A stretch of 64,000 bases of DNA. Source: Streptomyces griseocarneus (GTDB lineage Bacteria > Actinomycetota > Actinomycetes > Streptomycetales > Streptomycetaceae). The stretch covers positions 124,001-188,000 of the forward strand of contig PENC01000004.1 of NCBI GenBank assembly GCA_003674045.1, given 5' to 3'. The position numbers and the translations under genes are program-made. Shown in pieces: positions 1 to 8,313 of the stretch. A model generated the notes under the pieces. That model saw nothing but the letters and a program-made list of their open reading frames with translations. It did not search any database and had not been told where the DNA came from. The stretch's first letter is position 1. Each line of letters begins with the position of its first letter.

Positions 1-79
1 GATGGCAGGCTTCCCAACTGCTTTTCCTTGCATTTCCTCGCACATACGATGGAAACGGCCCAGTCCGAGGAGGAGAGCA

Positions 80-1540
80 GTGACCGAGCAGCAGCCCGCG
101 CCCGAGAACCCCGAAGGTGACGAGCCCATCAAGCAGCGGAAGAACGGCCTGTACCCGGGCGTCTCCGACGAGCTCGCCGAGAACATGAAGTCCGGCTGGG
201 CCGACACCGAGCTGCGCGATCTTCAGCCGATCGCCCAGGCCCAGGAGACCGCCCGCCGCCGCGCCGAGCTCTCCGCGCGCTTCCCCGGCGAGCGCCTGGT
301 GATCCCCGCGGGCAACCTGAGGACCCGCTCCAACGACACCGAGTACAGCTTCCGGGCGTCCACGGAGTACGTGTACCTCACGGGCGACCAGACCCAGGAC
401 GGCGTGCTCGTCCTGGAGCCCACCGGCGCCGAGGGCCACGAGGCCACGCTCTACCTGCTGCCGCGCTCGAACCGCGAGAACGGCGAGTTCTGGCTCGACG
501 GCATGGGCGAGCTGTGGGTCGGCCGACGCCACAGCCTCACCGAGGCCGCCACGCTCTACGGCGCGCCCTGCGAGGACGTCCGCGAGCTCGCGGACGCGCT
601 GCGCGCCGCCACCGGCCCCGTCCGCTGCGTCCGCGGCCACGACGCCGGGATCGAGGCCGCCCTCACCGACAAGGTCACCGCCGAGCGGGACGAGGAGCTG
701 CGCGTCTTCGTCAGCGAGCAGCGCCTGGTGAAGGACGCGTTCGAGATCGGCGAGCTGCAGAAGGCCGTCGACTCCACCGCCCGCGGCTTCGAGGACGTCG
801 TGAAGGTCCTCGACAAGGCGGAGGCCACCTCGGAGCGCTACATCGAGGGAACGTTCTTCCTCCGCGCGCGCGTCGAGGGCAACGACGTGGGCTACGGCTC
901 GATCTGCGCCGCCGGTCCGCACGCCACCACGCTGCACTGGGTGCGCAACGACGGCCAGGTCCGCTCCGGCGACCTGCTGCTGCTGGACGCGGGCGTGGAG
1001 ACCACCACGCTCTACACCGCGGACGTCACCCGCACGCTGCCGATCAACGGCACGTACAGCGACCTCCAGCGCAAGATCTACGACGCCGTGTACGACGCCC
1101 AGGAGGCCGGTATCGCGGCGGTCAAGCCGGGGGCGAAGTTCCGCGACTTCCACGACGCCGCCCAGCGCGTGCTCGCCGAGCGGCTCGTCGCGTGGGGCCT
1201 GCTGGAGGGCCCGGTCGAGCGCGTCCTGGAGCTCGGTCTCCAGCGCCGCTGGACCCTGCACGGCACGGGCCACATGCTCGGCCTCGACGTGCACGACTGC
1301 GCGGTGGCCCGCACCGAGACATACGTGGACGGCGTGCTGGAGCCAGGCATGGTGCTCACCGTCGAGCCCGGCCTCTACTTCCAGGCCGACGACGTGACGG
1401 TGCCGGAGGAGTACCGCGGCATCGGCGTCCGCATCGAGGACGACATCCTCGTCACCGAGGACGGCAGCCGGAACCTGTCCGCGGCCCTCCCGCGCACGTC
1501 GACGGACGTGGAGACGTGGATGGCGAACCTGAAGCGCTAG
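80..1540 (+). CDS. pepP: Xaa-Pro aminopeptidase (aminopeptidase P)
   Basis: Cytosolic M24B metallopeptidase that removes the residue in front of an N-terminal proline. The 486-residue protein has the usual two-domain length: an N-terminal aminopeptidase-P domain (about 45-190) and the pita-bread catalytic domain (about 220-470). All five metal ligands are visible: two Asp in LLDAG and TADVTR, His in HGTGHMLGLDVHD, Glu in VEPGLYF and Glu in RIEDDILV. The GTG at 80 is chosen because a strong Shine-Dalgarno (GAGGAGG, from 67) sits at proper spacing; the open frame runs further upstream without a better start. A dispersed repeat follows 15 bases after the stop. Confidence 0.95.
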   Translation: MTEQQPAPENPEGDEPIKQRKNGLYPGVSDELAENMKSGWADTELRDLQPIAQAQETARRRAELSARFPGERLVIPAGNLRTRSNDTEYSFRASTEYVYLTGDQTQDGVLVLEPTGAEGHEATLYLLPRSNRENGEFWLDGMGELWVGRRHSLTEAATLYGAPCEDVRELADALRAATGPVRCVRGHDAGIEAALTDKVTAERDEELRVFVSEQRLVKDAFEIGELQKAVDSTARGFEDVVKVLDKAEATSERYIEGTFFLRARVEGNDVGYGSICAAGPHATTLHWVRNDGQVRSGDLLLLDAGVETTTLYTADVTRTLPINGTYSDLQRKIYDAVYDAQEAGIAAVKPGAKFRDFHDAAQRVLAERLVAWGLLEGPVERVLELGLQRRWTLHGTGHMLGLDVHDCAVARTETYVDGVLEPGMVLTVEPGLYFQADDVTVPEEYRGIGVRIEDDILVTEDGSRNLSAALPRTSTDVETWMANLKR

Positions 1541-1555
1541 AAGTACAGCTCCCCC

Positions 1556-1668
1556 GCGCCCCAAAGGGGCGCGGGGCTGTGACATTGTGCGGCTCCGCCG
1601 CGTGGGCGCGACAAGCCCCCACCGGCCCGCAGTCGCGCGCGCCGCACAAGAGGCACCCCCGTAGGCGC
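1556..1668 (+). repeat. Dispersed intergenic repeat, copy R1 (long variant)
   Basis: Copy of a family found six times in this window. It begins with a short GCGCCCC/GGGGCGC hairpin and continues through GCGCGACAAGCCCCCACCGG and GCAGTCGCGC to AAGAGGCACCCCCGTAGGCGC. This copy carries about 30 extra bases (around 1577-1607) after the hairpin compared with R2 and R4. It starts 15 bases after the pepP stop and reads in the pepP direction. Confidence 0.8.
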
Positions 1669-1688
1669 CCCGCAACCCCGGCGAAGCG

Positions 1689-2465
1689 CTACCGCGTCGT
1701 ATACCCGCCGTTGATGAAGAGCGTCTGCCCGTTCAGCCACCACCCGTCCGTGAGCAGGAACTTCACATACGGCACGATGTCCTCGATCTTCGTCAGCTCC
1801 CCGTTCATCGACGACGACTTGTGGAACGCGATGGAGTCGTCCGTCTCCGCCGGGTAGAAGAAGCCGGTGTCCATCGGCCCGGGGGCGATGTTGTTGACGG
1901 AGATGTTCCGGCCGAAGAGCTCCTTGGAGAGCGCCCGGGTGAAGTGCTCGACGGGCGCCTTGCTCCCCGCGTACACCGAGTAGAGCCCGGTGTAGGCCGC
2001 GAGCAGCGAGGTCACGATGGTGATGATCTTCCCGCCGTCCTCCAGCCGCTTGGCGGCCTCGCGCATCATGAAGAACGCGGCCTTGGAGTTGACCGCGAAC
2101 ATCCGGTCGTACTCCGCTTCCGTCACCTCGGTCATCGGCTTCTTGATCACCATGCCGGCGGTGTTCACCATGCAGTCGACCCTGCCGAAGGCGGCGACCG
2201 CGACGTCGAAGAGCCCCTCGACCTCGTCCACCTTGCTCAGGTCGGCCTCGTGCACCACCGCCTCGCCGCCCAGGGCCTTCACCTCTCCGGCGGTCTTCTC
2301 CGCCCCCTCCTTCGAGGACGGGCTGTTGTAGTGCACGAGGACCTTGCCGCCCTCCGCGGCGACCTCCCGGGCGATGAGGCTGCCGAGATTCCTCGACGCG
2401 CCACCGATGACGACGACCTTGTCCTTGAGCGTGCGCGTGGGCAGAGGAGACGGGGCAGTGGGCAT
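1689..2465 (-). CDS. SDR family NAD(P)-dependent oxidoreductase
   Basis: Short-chain dehydrogenase/reductase, 258 residues, a normal classical-SDR length. The nucleotide-binding motif is GGASRNLG near the N-terminus (a variant of TGxxxGxG), followed by NTAG, the catalytic Ser in TIVTSLL, YAGSK (YxxxK), and NNIAPGPMDT after it. The substrate cannot be read from sequence. The ATG at 2465 has AGGAGAG in front; the longer open frame runs into the promoter and is not used. Upstream lies a perfect 10+10 inverted repeat (2490-2524), so the gene is probably controlled by a dedicated regulator that is not encoded next to it. It converges with pepP. Confidence 0.88.
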   Translation of the reverse strand: MPTAPSPLPTRTLKDKVVVIGGASRNLGSLIAREVAAEGGKVLVHYNSPSSKEGAEKTAGEVKALGGEAVVHEADLSKVDEVEGLFDVAVAAFGRVDCMVNTAGMVIKKPMTEVTEAEYDRMFAVNSKAAFFMMREAAKRLEDGGKIITIVTSLLAAYTGLYSVYAGSKAPVEHFTRALSKELFGRNISVNNIAPGPMDTGFFYPAETDDSIAFHKSSSMNGELTKIEDIVPYVKFLLTDGWWLNGQTLFINGGYTTR

Positions 2466-2489
2466 GACGCTCTCCTGGGGCTCAAAAAA

Positions 2490-2524
2490 TGTCGGTATTG
2501 CCACGCTATGCACAAATACCGACA
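2490..2524 (-). promoter_or_regulatory. Perfect 10-bp inverted repeat in the SDR promoter (operator candidate)
   Basis: TGTCGGTATT (2490-2499) and AATACCGACA (2515-2524) are exact inverse copies with a 15-base spacer. They lie 25-59 bases upstream of the SDR start codon. A possible -10 (TAGCGT on the minus strand, 2505-2510) lies in the spacer, so a bound dimer would block the promoter. The regulator family is not identified. Confidence 0.65.
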
Positions 2525-2620
2525 AGCGCCCGTGGACAGGGCCCACACGAGATCCCGGTACCAAGGACCCGGCACCAAGGGGTCCGGACCCGAGCAGGAC
2601 CCGGACCCAAGGGCCCGGCG

Positions 2621-3100
2621 CTACGAGGCCCGCAGCAGCGCCGCGCCCTCTCTCCACTTGAGGATCTTGTCGAAGCTGACGACCGCGCCCTGGCGGCCCG
2701 GCCGGTTGTGGACGCGGACATGGTCGGTCAGCGACTCGATAAGGAAGAGACCCCTGCCGTGTTCGTCATGGGCGGGGGCCGTGGGCTGCTGCCTGCTCGC
2801 GGGTGATGTGCGTCGGCTGCGACGGTCGTGACGACGGGGCTGCTCGGGGAAGCCCGGGCCGGAGTCGGTGACCTCGATACGGCAGGTGTCGCCGTCGATG
2901 AAGGCCGTGACCAGATAACCGGTGGAGGAATCACCGCCGTGCTCCACCGCGTTCGCGCACGCCTCACTGAGGGCGACCGACAGGTCGTAGGAGATCTCGG
3001 GGTCGACTCCGGCGGTGTCCATCGTGCCGACCAGCAGCCGCCGGGCGAGCGGAACACTCGCGGCCTCGCGCCGCAGATGGAGTGACCACCAAATGCTCAT
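2621..3100 (-). CDS. ATP-binding protein, RsbW-like anti-sigma/regulatory kinase
   Basis: Small stand-alone GHKL ATPase (159 residues) of the kind that acts as anti-sigma factor or serine kinase in Streptomyces. The N-box reads SEACANAVEH, the G1 box DSGPGF and the G2 box HGRGLFLI, so the ATP site looks complete. The region between G1 and G2 is unusually rich in Arg, His, Pro and Gln (about residues 88-115). There is no membrane segment and no adjacent sigma or anti-anti-sigma gene, so the partner must be encoded elsewhere. Start ATG 3100 has AGGAGG (3109-3114) upstream. Confidence 0.85.
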   Translation of the reverse strand: MSIWWSLHLRREAASVPLARRLLVGTMDTAGVDPEISYDLSVALSEACANAVEHGGDSSTGYLVTAFIDGDTCRIEVTDSGPGFPEQPRRHDRRSRRTSPASRQQPTAPAHDEHGRGLFLIESLTDHVRVHNRPGRQGAVVSFDKILKWREGAALLRAS

Positions 3101-3124
3101 GCTCAGCCTCCTGGCGCGGCTCGA

Positions 3125-3140
3125 TATACCGATACGTATA
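3125..3140 (-). promoter_or_regulatory. Inverted repeat TATAC-N6-GTATA upstream of the anti-sigma-like gene
   Basis: An AT-rich island in otherwise very GC-rich DNA. TATAC (3125-3129) and GTATA (3136-3140) form a symmetric element 25-40 bases upstream of the start codon at 3100. It overlaps the likely -10 region (TATACG or TATCGG on the minus strand). It may be simply the core promoter or an operator. Confidence 0.4.
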
Positions 3141-3311
3141 GCCAGCGCCGGTGACCCGTAAGCCTGTGGGAAGTGTGAGACCGCTCATTCGGACGATGCG
3201 CCCACCGGGTGCATCGGTGTATGGACCTAGAACGGGCGTGCGCCTGTGCGCCCCCGGTGAGCGCCCCCTGCCGTAGGGAGGGCGTAAGTCCGATGGGATG
3301 ATGACGCAGCC

Positions 3312-4112
3312 ATGCCTCTCCCCGTCGCGCGTGTCGGCGCCGATCTGCGACTGCTCCGGGCCGCGGTGTTCACCGCGGTCTGTGTTCTGCTGTCCGCGGG
3401 CGGGCATGTGCTGGCCTCCTGCGCGAGCGTGCCGCTGTGGACGCTCGCCGCGGGATTCGCCGGGGTCTTCGCCGCGGTCCTGCCGCTGGCGGGACGGGAA
3501 CGCTCCCTTCCGGGCATCGCCGCAGGTCTGGCCGCCGGCCAGCTCGCGCTGCACACGCTCTTCGGGCTCGGCCAGCAGAACGCGGGGACGGTGCCCCGAC
3601 AGGCGCCCTCCGACGGGCGGTTGATCACCTTCGCGGCACGGCTGATCTGCAACCAGCCGCACCCGGCGTCGGCCGCCGAGGCCCGCCGCGTCATCACGGA
3701 CGCCGGGCTCGACCCGGCCGCGCACCCGCTGCAGGCCGTGCCGCAGATGCCGACGCCCATGCCCATGCGCGCGCCCTCGGCGCTGGACGCCCTGGTGCCC
3801 TCGCTGCCCATGCTGCTCGGCCACCTGCTCGCGGCACTGGCCCTGGGCTGGCTGCTGCGGCGCGGCGATGTCGCACTGTCGCGGGTGATCGGCCTTTCCG
3901 AGCGCTCGGCCCGCGGCGTCGCGGACGCCGCGCTCGTCCGGGCGCTGCGCGCCGCGCTCCGCCTCGTGCGCGCGCTGCGCGAGCGCGCCGACGGCCGTCC
4001 GGCCGCCCTCGTACGGAAGGCGTACGGGGAGGACGAGCGTCCGGTGACGGAACCGGCGCTCCAGCACTTCGTGATCAGGCGGGGACCGCCGCGCTACGAG
4101 CTCGCGGCCTGA
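3312..4112 (+). CDS. Conserved hypothetical membrane protein next to the copper genes
   Basis: A 266-residue integral membrane protein of unknown function. Hydrophobic segments lie at about 13-33, 42-60 and 66-86; after a hydrophilic middle part there is a fourth at about 157-180, then an Arg-rich cytosolic tail. The middle section (about 112-155) contains the Pro/Met-rich string PQMPTPMPMRAP, which might bind Cu(I), but this is inference. It is followed after 291 bases by ycnI in the same direction, and I recall the same neighbour in other Streptomyces. ATG 3312 has only a weak ribosome site. Confidence 0.75.
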   Translation: MPLPVARVGADLRLLRAAVFTAVCVLLSAGGHVLASCASVPLWTLAAGFAGVFAAVLPLAGRERSLPGIAAGLAAGQLALHTLFGLGQQNAGTVPRQAPSDGRLITFAARLICNQPHPASAAEARRVITDAGLDPAAHPLQAVPQMPTPMPMRAPSALDALVPSLPMLLGHLLAALALGWLLRRGDVALSRVIGLSERSARGVADAALVRALRAALRLVRALRERADGRPAALVRKAYGEDERPVTEPALQHFVIRRGPPRYELAA

Positions 4113-4212
4113 CACAGCGCCCCTCTCCGTCCGCTTCCGGACAGCCCCGGCGGTCCGCCCGGCACCGCGCCCCGGCACACCCTGCCCGGCGCCGCGCCCG
4201 GCGTCCCCATGC

Positions 4213-4290
4213 CGTCACGACATCTCGTCACGACGTCCTGTCACGGCATACCGTCACGGCGTTCCGTCACGGCAACTCGCCCTGACGTTT
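4213..4290. repeat. Five tandem 13-bp units (consensus CGTCACGRCRTYC) upstream of ycnI
   Basis: GTCACG recurs at 4214, 4227, 4240, 4253 and 4266, exactly every 13 bases. The units are CGTCACGACATCT, CGTCACGACGTCC, TGTCACGGCATAC, CGTCACGGCGTTC and CGTCACGGCAACT, followed by a degenerate sixth (to 4290). The array ends 113 bases before the ycnI start, within a 291-base non-coding stretch. An iteron-like set of protein sites or a neutral minisatellite are both possible. Nothing else is recognised in 4113-4403 except a CCGGT/ACCGG dyad at 4314-4328. Confidence 0.8.
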
Positions 4291-4403
4291 CGTCCTGGTA
4301 ATTCCGGAACACCCCGGTAAGAGACCGGTGGGAGAGCAGTCGTGTTGTCGCCGCACGCGCGCCGTACACCCCTTTCGTCCCCTCCTGCCTGTGGAGTGTT
4401 CCC

Positions 4404-5141
4404 ATGAACGCCAAGACCGCTCGTACGCGCCGCCTCTCCGCCGTCGCCGGCCTCGCCGCCGGTGCCGTGCTGCTGCTCGCGGGGCCCGCCTTCGCGCACG
4501 TCAGCGTGCAGCCCGGCACCGCGGAGAAGGGCGGCTACAGCACCATCGCCCTCAAGGTGCCGAACGAGAAGGACAACGCCTCGACGGTGAAGCTGGAGCT
4601 CAACCTCGACCCGAAGCACCCGCTCGCCTCGGTGATGCCGCAGCCCGTGCCGGGCTGGGACATCAAGGTCGAGAAGTCCAGGCTCGACAAGCCGATGCAG
4701 ATGCACGGCAAGGAGATCACCGAGGCCGTCACCAAGGTCACCTGGTCCGGCGGCAAGATCGAGCCCGGTCAGTTCCAGCAGTTCCCGCTGTCGGTCGGCC
4801 AGCTGCCCACCGACGCCGACGAGCTGGTCTTCAAGGCGCTCCAGACGTACTCCGACGACGACGTCGTCCGCTGGATCGACCCGTCCAAGCCGAACGGCGA
4901 GGAGCCCGAGCACCCGGCCCCGACGCTGAAGCTGGTCGCGAAGGGCGCCTCCGCGGACGCCAAGGGCGCGCAGAAGGCGGACGACAAGAGCGACAAGGGT
5001 GTGAAGGCAGAGGCCTCGGCGGAGAAGGAGGACGGCGGCTCCGACACCACGGCCCGTGTCCTCGGCATCGCCGGCATCGTCGTCGGCGCCGCGGGTGTCG
5101 CCTTCGGCGTGCTCGCCGGCCGCCGCCGCTCCGCCGCCTGA
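4404..5141 (+). CDS. ycnI: YcnI-family (DUF1775) copper-binding membrane-anchored protein
   Basis: Extracytoplasmic copper protein of the YcnI family, 245 residues. A Sec signal (1-31) ends at PAFA, so the mature protein would begin with His32, the N-terminal His that coordinates copper in YcnI. The DUF1775 domain (about 32-180) includes the family's GGYSTIALKVPNE and a Trp in VPGWDIKV. A Lys/Asp/Glu/Ala-rich linker (about 185-215) leads to a C-terminal transmembrane helix (about 216-238) and a short RRR tail. It heads the copper cluster, with a GGAG ribosome site before the ATG. It may chaperone or sense copper outside the membrane; the exact role is not settled. Confidence 0.92.
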   Translation: MNAKTARTRRLSAVAGLAAGAVLLLAGPAFAHVSVQPGTAEKGGYSTIALKVPNEKDNASTVKLELNLDPKHPLASVMPQPVPGWDIKVEKSRLDKPMQMHGKEITEAVTKVTWSGGKIEPGQFQQFPLSVGQLPTDADELVFKALQTYSDDDVVRWIDPSKPNGEEPEHPAPTLKLVAKGASADAKGAQKADDKSDKGVKAEASAEKEDGGSDTTARVLGIAGIVVGAAGVAFGVLAGRRRSAA

Positions 5142-5163
5142 GCCCCACGGTCCCGGCACCCCA

Positions 5164-5188
5164 CCCGGTGAGCCCACGGCTCACCGGG
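5164..5188 (+). terminator. Hairpin between ycnI and sco (attenuator or terminator)
   Basis: A perfect 11-bp stem (CCCGGTGAGCC / GGCTCACCGGG) with a 3-base loop lies 22 bases after the ycnI stop. There is no U tract, as is usual in Streptomyces. It would reduce read-through into sco or protect the upstream mRNA; a separate sco promoter could lie in 5190-5240. Confidence 0.6.
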
Positions 5189-5266
5189 ACAGGTAGGACC
5201 GACATAGCGATACACAGCGATCGGGACCCGAGTACCCGGTCGACCGGACCATTGGAGAAGAGCTCC

Positions 5267-5923
5267 ATGCGCACCAAGACCCTGGGCGCGGCGCTGGCGA
5301 TAGCCGCCACGCTCACCCTCACCGCCTGCGGCGGTGGTTCGGGCGACGACAGCGGCAAGTCCGTCGCCGACGTCTCCGCGACCCCCAAGAAGTCCGCCGC
5401 GATCACCCTGGACTCCCCCAAGGCGAAGCCGGACCTCGTCCTCACGGACACGTCCGAGAAGAAGTACGAGCTGGTCAACGAGACCAAGGGCCACCCCGTG
5501 CTGCTCTACTTCGGCTACACCTACTGCCCGGACGTCTGCTCGACCGTCGTCGCCGACATGGCCGAGGCCGCGAAGAAGCTGCCCAAGGCCGACCGGGACA
5601 ACCTGAAGATCGTCTTCGTGACCACCGACCCCGAGCGCGACACCCCCAAGCGGATGCGCGAGTGGCTCGACGCCCAGGGCGGTCAGGACATCGTCGGTCT
5701 CACCGGCGACTTCGACACCATCCAGGCGGCCGCCAAGCCGCTCGGCATCCTGGTCGAGAAGCCGAAGAAGGAGAAGGACGGCTCCATCACCGTCAGCCAC
5801 GGCGCCCAGGTCATCGGCTTCTCGCCGAAGGACGACGGCGCCCACTGGATCTACACCGCCGAAACCACCGCAGCCCAGTACGCCAAGGATCTCCCGAAGA
5901 TCGTCAAGGGGGAGAACCCGTGA
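5267..5923 (+). CDS. sco: Sco/SenC copper metallochaperone lipoprotein
   Basis: Extracellular Cu chaperone of the Sco family, 218 residues, with a lipobox LTAC (Cys21). The thioredoxin-like fold carries the Cu-binding CPDVC (Cys87, Cys91) and the distant conserved His178 in TVSHGAQ, so all three copper ligands are present. In Streptomyces lividans the homologue delivers copper needed for morphological development and interacts functionally with the neighbouring DyP peroxidase (known from the family literature). ATG 5267 has GGAGAAG upstream. The long upstream reading frame is a shadow of ycnI. The stop overlaps the next start (TGATG), indicating translational coupling with the PCuAC gene. Confidence 0.93.
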   Translation: MRTKTLGAALAIAATLTLTACGGGSGDDSGKSVADVSATPKKSAAITLDSPKAKPDLVLTDTSEKKYELVNETKGHPVLLYFGYTYCPDVCSTVVADMAEAAKKLPKADRDNLKIVFVTTDPERDTPKRMREWLDAQGGQDIVGLTGDFDTIQAAAKPLGILVEKPKKEKDGSITVSHGAQVIGFSPKDDGAHWIYTAETTAAQYAKDLPKIVKGENP

Positions 5924-6399
5924 TGCGCAAGTCCACCACCGCCACCGCCGTCGCCATGCCGCTCCTGCTCGCCGGGGGCCTGCTGCTGATCACGGGCTGC
6001 CAGTCGGAGAAGGACGCCCTGTCCACCGGCAAGGCCGACCTGGCCGTCAGCGGCGCCTACCTGCCGCAGCCCGCGATGACCGACATGGCCGCCGCGTACC
6101 TGACCGTGAAGAACGGCGGCGGCAAGGCCGACCAGCTCACCTCGGTGACCAGCCCGCTCTCCGGCGACATCACCATGCACACCACCGAGGGCTCGCAGAT
6201 GAAGCACGCGAGCAAGCTGGAGGTGCCCGCGAACGGCGAGCTGAAGCTCAGCCGCGGCGGCACCCACCTGATGCTCGGCAAGCTCGCCCACAAGCCCAAG
6301 GTCGGCGAGAAGGTCGAGTTCACGCTGCACTTCGCCGAGTCCGGCGCGGTGAAGGTCCAGGTGCCGGTCGAGTCCTCCACCTACCGCCCGCAGGACTGA
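5923..6399 (+). CDS. PCuAC-type copper chaperone lipoprotein (ECuC)
   Basis: Periplasm-type Cu(I) chaperone of the PCuAC/DUF461 family, 158 residues, lipobox ITGC near residue 24. The His/Met copper motif is visible in order: ITMH, then SQMKH, then THLML about 27 residues later, fitting the family pattern of His and Met ligands. It is translationally coupled to sco by a one-base overlap; a GTG three bases upstream is an alternative start. In S. lividans the homologue ECuC hands copper to Sco. It probably receives extracellular copper and passes it to Sco for oxidase or GlxA-type radical oxidase maturation; GlxA itself is not in this window. Confidence 0.9.
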   Translation: MRKSTTATAVAMPLLLAGGLLLITGCQSEKDALSTGKADLAVSGAYLPQPAMTDMAAAYLTVKNGGGKADQLTSVTSPLSGDITMHTTEGSQMKHASKLEVPANGELKLSRGGTHLMLGKLAHKPKVGEKVEFTLHFAESGAVKVQVPVESSTYRPQD

Positions 6400-6405
6400 C
6401 CTGCG

Positions 6406-8313
6406 ATGAGGACCCCCATCACCGGGCGGCTGCCGGCCCTGCTCGGCATGCTGCTCGCCGTGCTGCTGTGCGCGCTGGGCCCCGGCGCGGCGACCGCGTC
6501 CGCGCACGCCGCGCTGACCGCCACCGACCCGGCCGACGGTTCGGTGGTCAAGGCCGCGCCCCAGCGGGTGACGCTCACGTTCTCCGAGGGCGTCCTGCTG
6601 AGCGCCGACTCCGTGCGGGTGCTCGACCCGCACGGAGGCCGGGTCGACGAGGGCAAGCCCGCGCACGCGGACGGCAAGTCCGCCACCGCGGCCGTGGGAC
6701 TGCGCTCCGGGCTCGGCGACGGCACGTACACCGTGGCCTGGCAGGCCGTCTCGGCGGACAGCCACCCGGTGGCGGGGGCCTTCACCTTCTCCATCGGCGC
6801 CCCGTCGAAGACGACGGCGAAGGTGGCACCGACCAGGATCGACCCGACGGTCGACGCGCTCTACGCCACCGGGCGCTACGCGGCGTACGCGGGCTTCGTG
6901 CTGCTCGTCGGCGGCTGCCTCTTCGCCGGGGTGTGCCGCACCTCGCGGTCCGTGCAGCGGATCGCCGTGGGCGGCTGGATCGCCCTCTTCGTCTCGACGG
7001 CCGCGCTGATACTGCTGCGCGGCGCCTATACGACCGGCAAGGGCCTCGGCTCCGTCCTCGAACTCTCGCTGATCAGCGATGTGCTGGCCACGAAGCCGGG
7101 GGCCGCGCTGCTGTCGCGGCTGCTCCTGCTGAGCGCGGCGGCCGTCTTCCTGGCCGTGCTCTTCGGCTCGTACACGCGCGAGGACGGCCCGTCCGCGCGT
7201 GAGCGGCAGGACGGGCGCACGGCCCGGGAGCGCCGGGACGTCGCGTTCGGGCTCGCGGTCGGCGGCGCGCTCGTCGCGGCCGGGCTCGCGGCGACGTGGG
7301 CGATGGCCGAACACGCCTCCGCGGGGCTCCAGTCGTGGCTGGCGATGCCGGTCGACGTGGTGCACCTGCTGGGCGTCGCGGCCTGGCTGGGCGGTCTCGC
7401 CGCCCTGCTGGCCACGCTGTGGAACGGCGAGGCGATCCCCCGCGCGGCAGTGCTGCGCTTCTCCCGGATCGCGTTCGTCTCGGTGTGCGTCCTGGTGGCG
7501 ACCGGGCTCTACCAGTCCTGGCGCCAGGTCGGTTCGTGGGGCGCGCTCACCGGCACGGAGTACGGACGGCTGCTGCTGATCAAGGTCGGTCTCGTCGCCG
7601 TCCTCGTCGGCATCGCGGCCGTCTCGCGCCGCTGGACGACCCGGCTCACGGACGGGAAGCCCCGTACGGAGGCCAAGAAGCCCCGCACGGACGCGAAGAG
7701 CAAGGGCACGGCGAAGGGCAAGGGCGCGCTCTCCCCCGAGCGTGCCGCCCAGCTCGCCCGGCAGCAGGCCGCGCGGGCCAAGGCGGCCGGGCTGCGGCAG
7801 CGCGACGCGGACGAGGACCGCAGCGGCCTGCGGCGCTCCGTCCTCGCCGAGACCGGTGTCGCCGTCGTCCTGCTCGTCGTCACGACCCTGCTCACCGGCA
7901 CCCAGCCGGGCCGCTCGGAGACCGAGCAGCTGCGGGCGGGTGCGGGCGGCCCCGGCGCTCCGGCCGCCACGGGCCCCGCCGAGGTCGCGATTCCCTTCGA
8001 CACCGGCGGGACGAACGGGCGCGGCAAGGCCACCGTCCGGATCGACCCGGCGCGCTCCGGCGACAACACCCTCGCCGTCACCGTGACCGACCCCGGCGGC
8101 CGGGCCGTTGACGTACCGGAAGTGGACGTGTCCCTCACCGAGACGGAGAAGAAGATCGGGCCGCTGCGCGCGGCACTCAAGCACACCGCTCCCGGCCGCT
8201 GGGAGGCCACCGGCTTCCAGCTGCCCATGGCCGGCGAGTGGCAGCTCACCCTGACCGTACGGACCTCCGACATCGACCAGATCACGGAGCTCGGGAACGT
8301 GAAGATCAACTGA
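6406..8313 (+). CDS. CopC-CopD fusion copper transport protein with C-terminal YtkA/FixH-like domain
   Basis: A 635-residue fusion. After a signal peptide ending ATASA, the CopC domain starts at His34 and keeps the second copper His in SADSHPV (about 120). The CopD membrane part follows (about 145-500, roughly eight helices, with conserved His in AEHASAG and DVVHLLG). It is interrupted by an Arg/Lys/Ala-rich cytoplasmic loop (about 420-470). A soluble beta-rich C-terminal domain of YtkA/FixH type (about 525-635) ends the protein. CopC binds Cu(II) outside and CopD probably moves it inward. The gene starts 6 bases after the PCuAC stop and is coupled to the next gene by TGATG. Confidence 0.92.
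   Translation: MRTPITGRLPALLGMLLAVLLCALGPGAATASAHAALTATDPADGSVVKAAPQRVTLTFSEGVLLSADSVRVLDPHGGRVDEGKPAHADGKSATAAVGLRSGLGDGTYTVAWQAVSADSHPVAGAFTFSIGAPSKTTAKVAPTRIDPTVDALYATGRYAAYAGFVLLVGGCLFAGVCRTSRSVQRIAVGGWIALFVSTAALILLRGAYTTGKGLGSVLELSLISDVLATKPGAALLSRLLLLSAAAVFLAVLFGSYTREDGPSARERQDGRTARERRDVAFGLAVGGALVAAGLAATWAMAEHASAGLQSWLAMPVDVVHLLGVAAWLGGLAALLATLWNGEAIPRAAVLRFSRIAFVSVCVLVATGLYQSWRQVGSWGALTGTEYGRLLLIKVGLVAVLVGIAAVSRRWTTRLTDGKPRTEAKKPRTDAKSKGTAKGKGALSPERAAQLARQQAARAKAAGLRQRDADEDRSGLRRSVLAETGVAVVLLVVTTLLTGTQPGRSETEQLRAGAGGPGAPAATGPAEVAIPFDTGGTNGRGKATVRIDPARSGDNTLAVTVTDPGGRAVDVPEVDVSLTETEKKIGPLRAALKHTAPGRWEATGFQLPMAGEWQLTLTVRTSDIDQITELGNVKIN

Noticed and set aside
514..1857. Long Arg/Pro-rich open frame over pepP
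   Set aside because: Shadow frame caused by high GC; composition is Arg/Ala/Gly-rich without domains and it overlaps the well-supported pepP.
4213..4290. CRISPR array
   Set aside because: Units are 13 bases in tandem without spacers, far from the 28-37 base repeat and unique-spacer structure of CRISPR.
5851..8184. 777-codon minus-strand open frame over PCuAC and copCD
   Set aside because: Third-position GC and the protein motifs support the plus-strand genes; the minus product has no recognisable motif.
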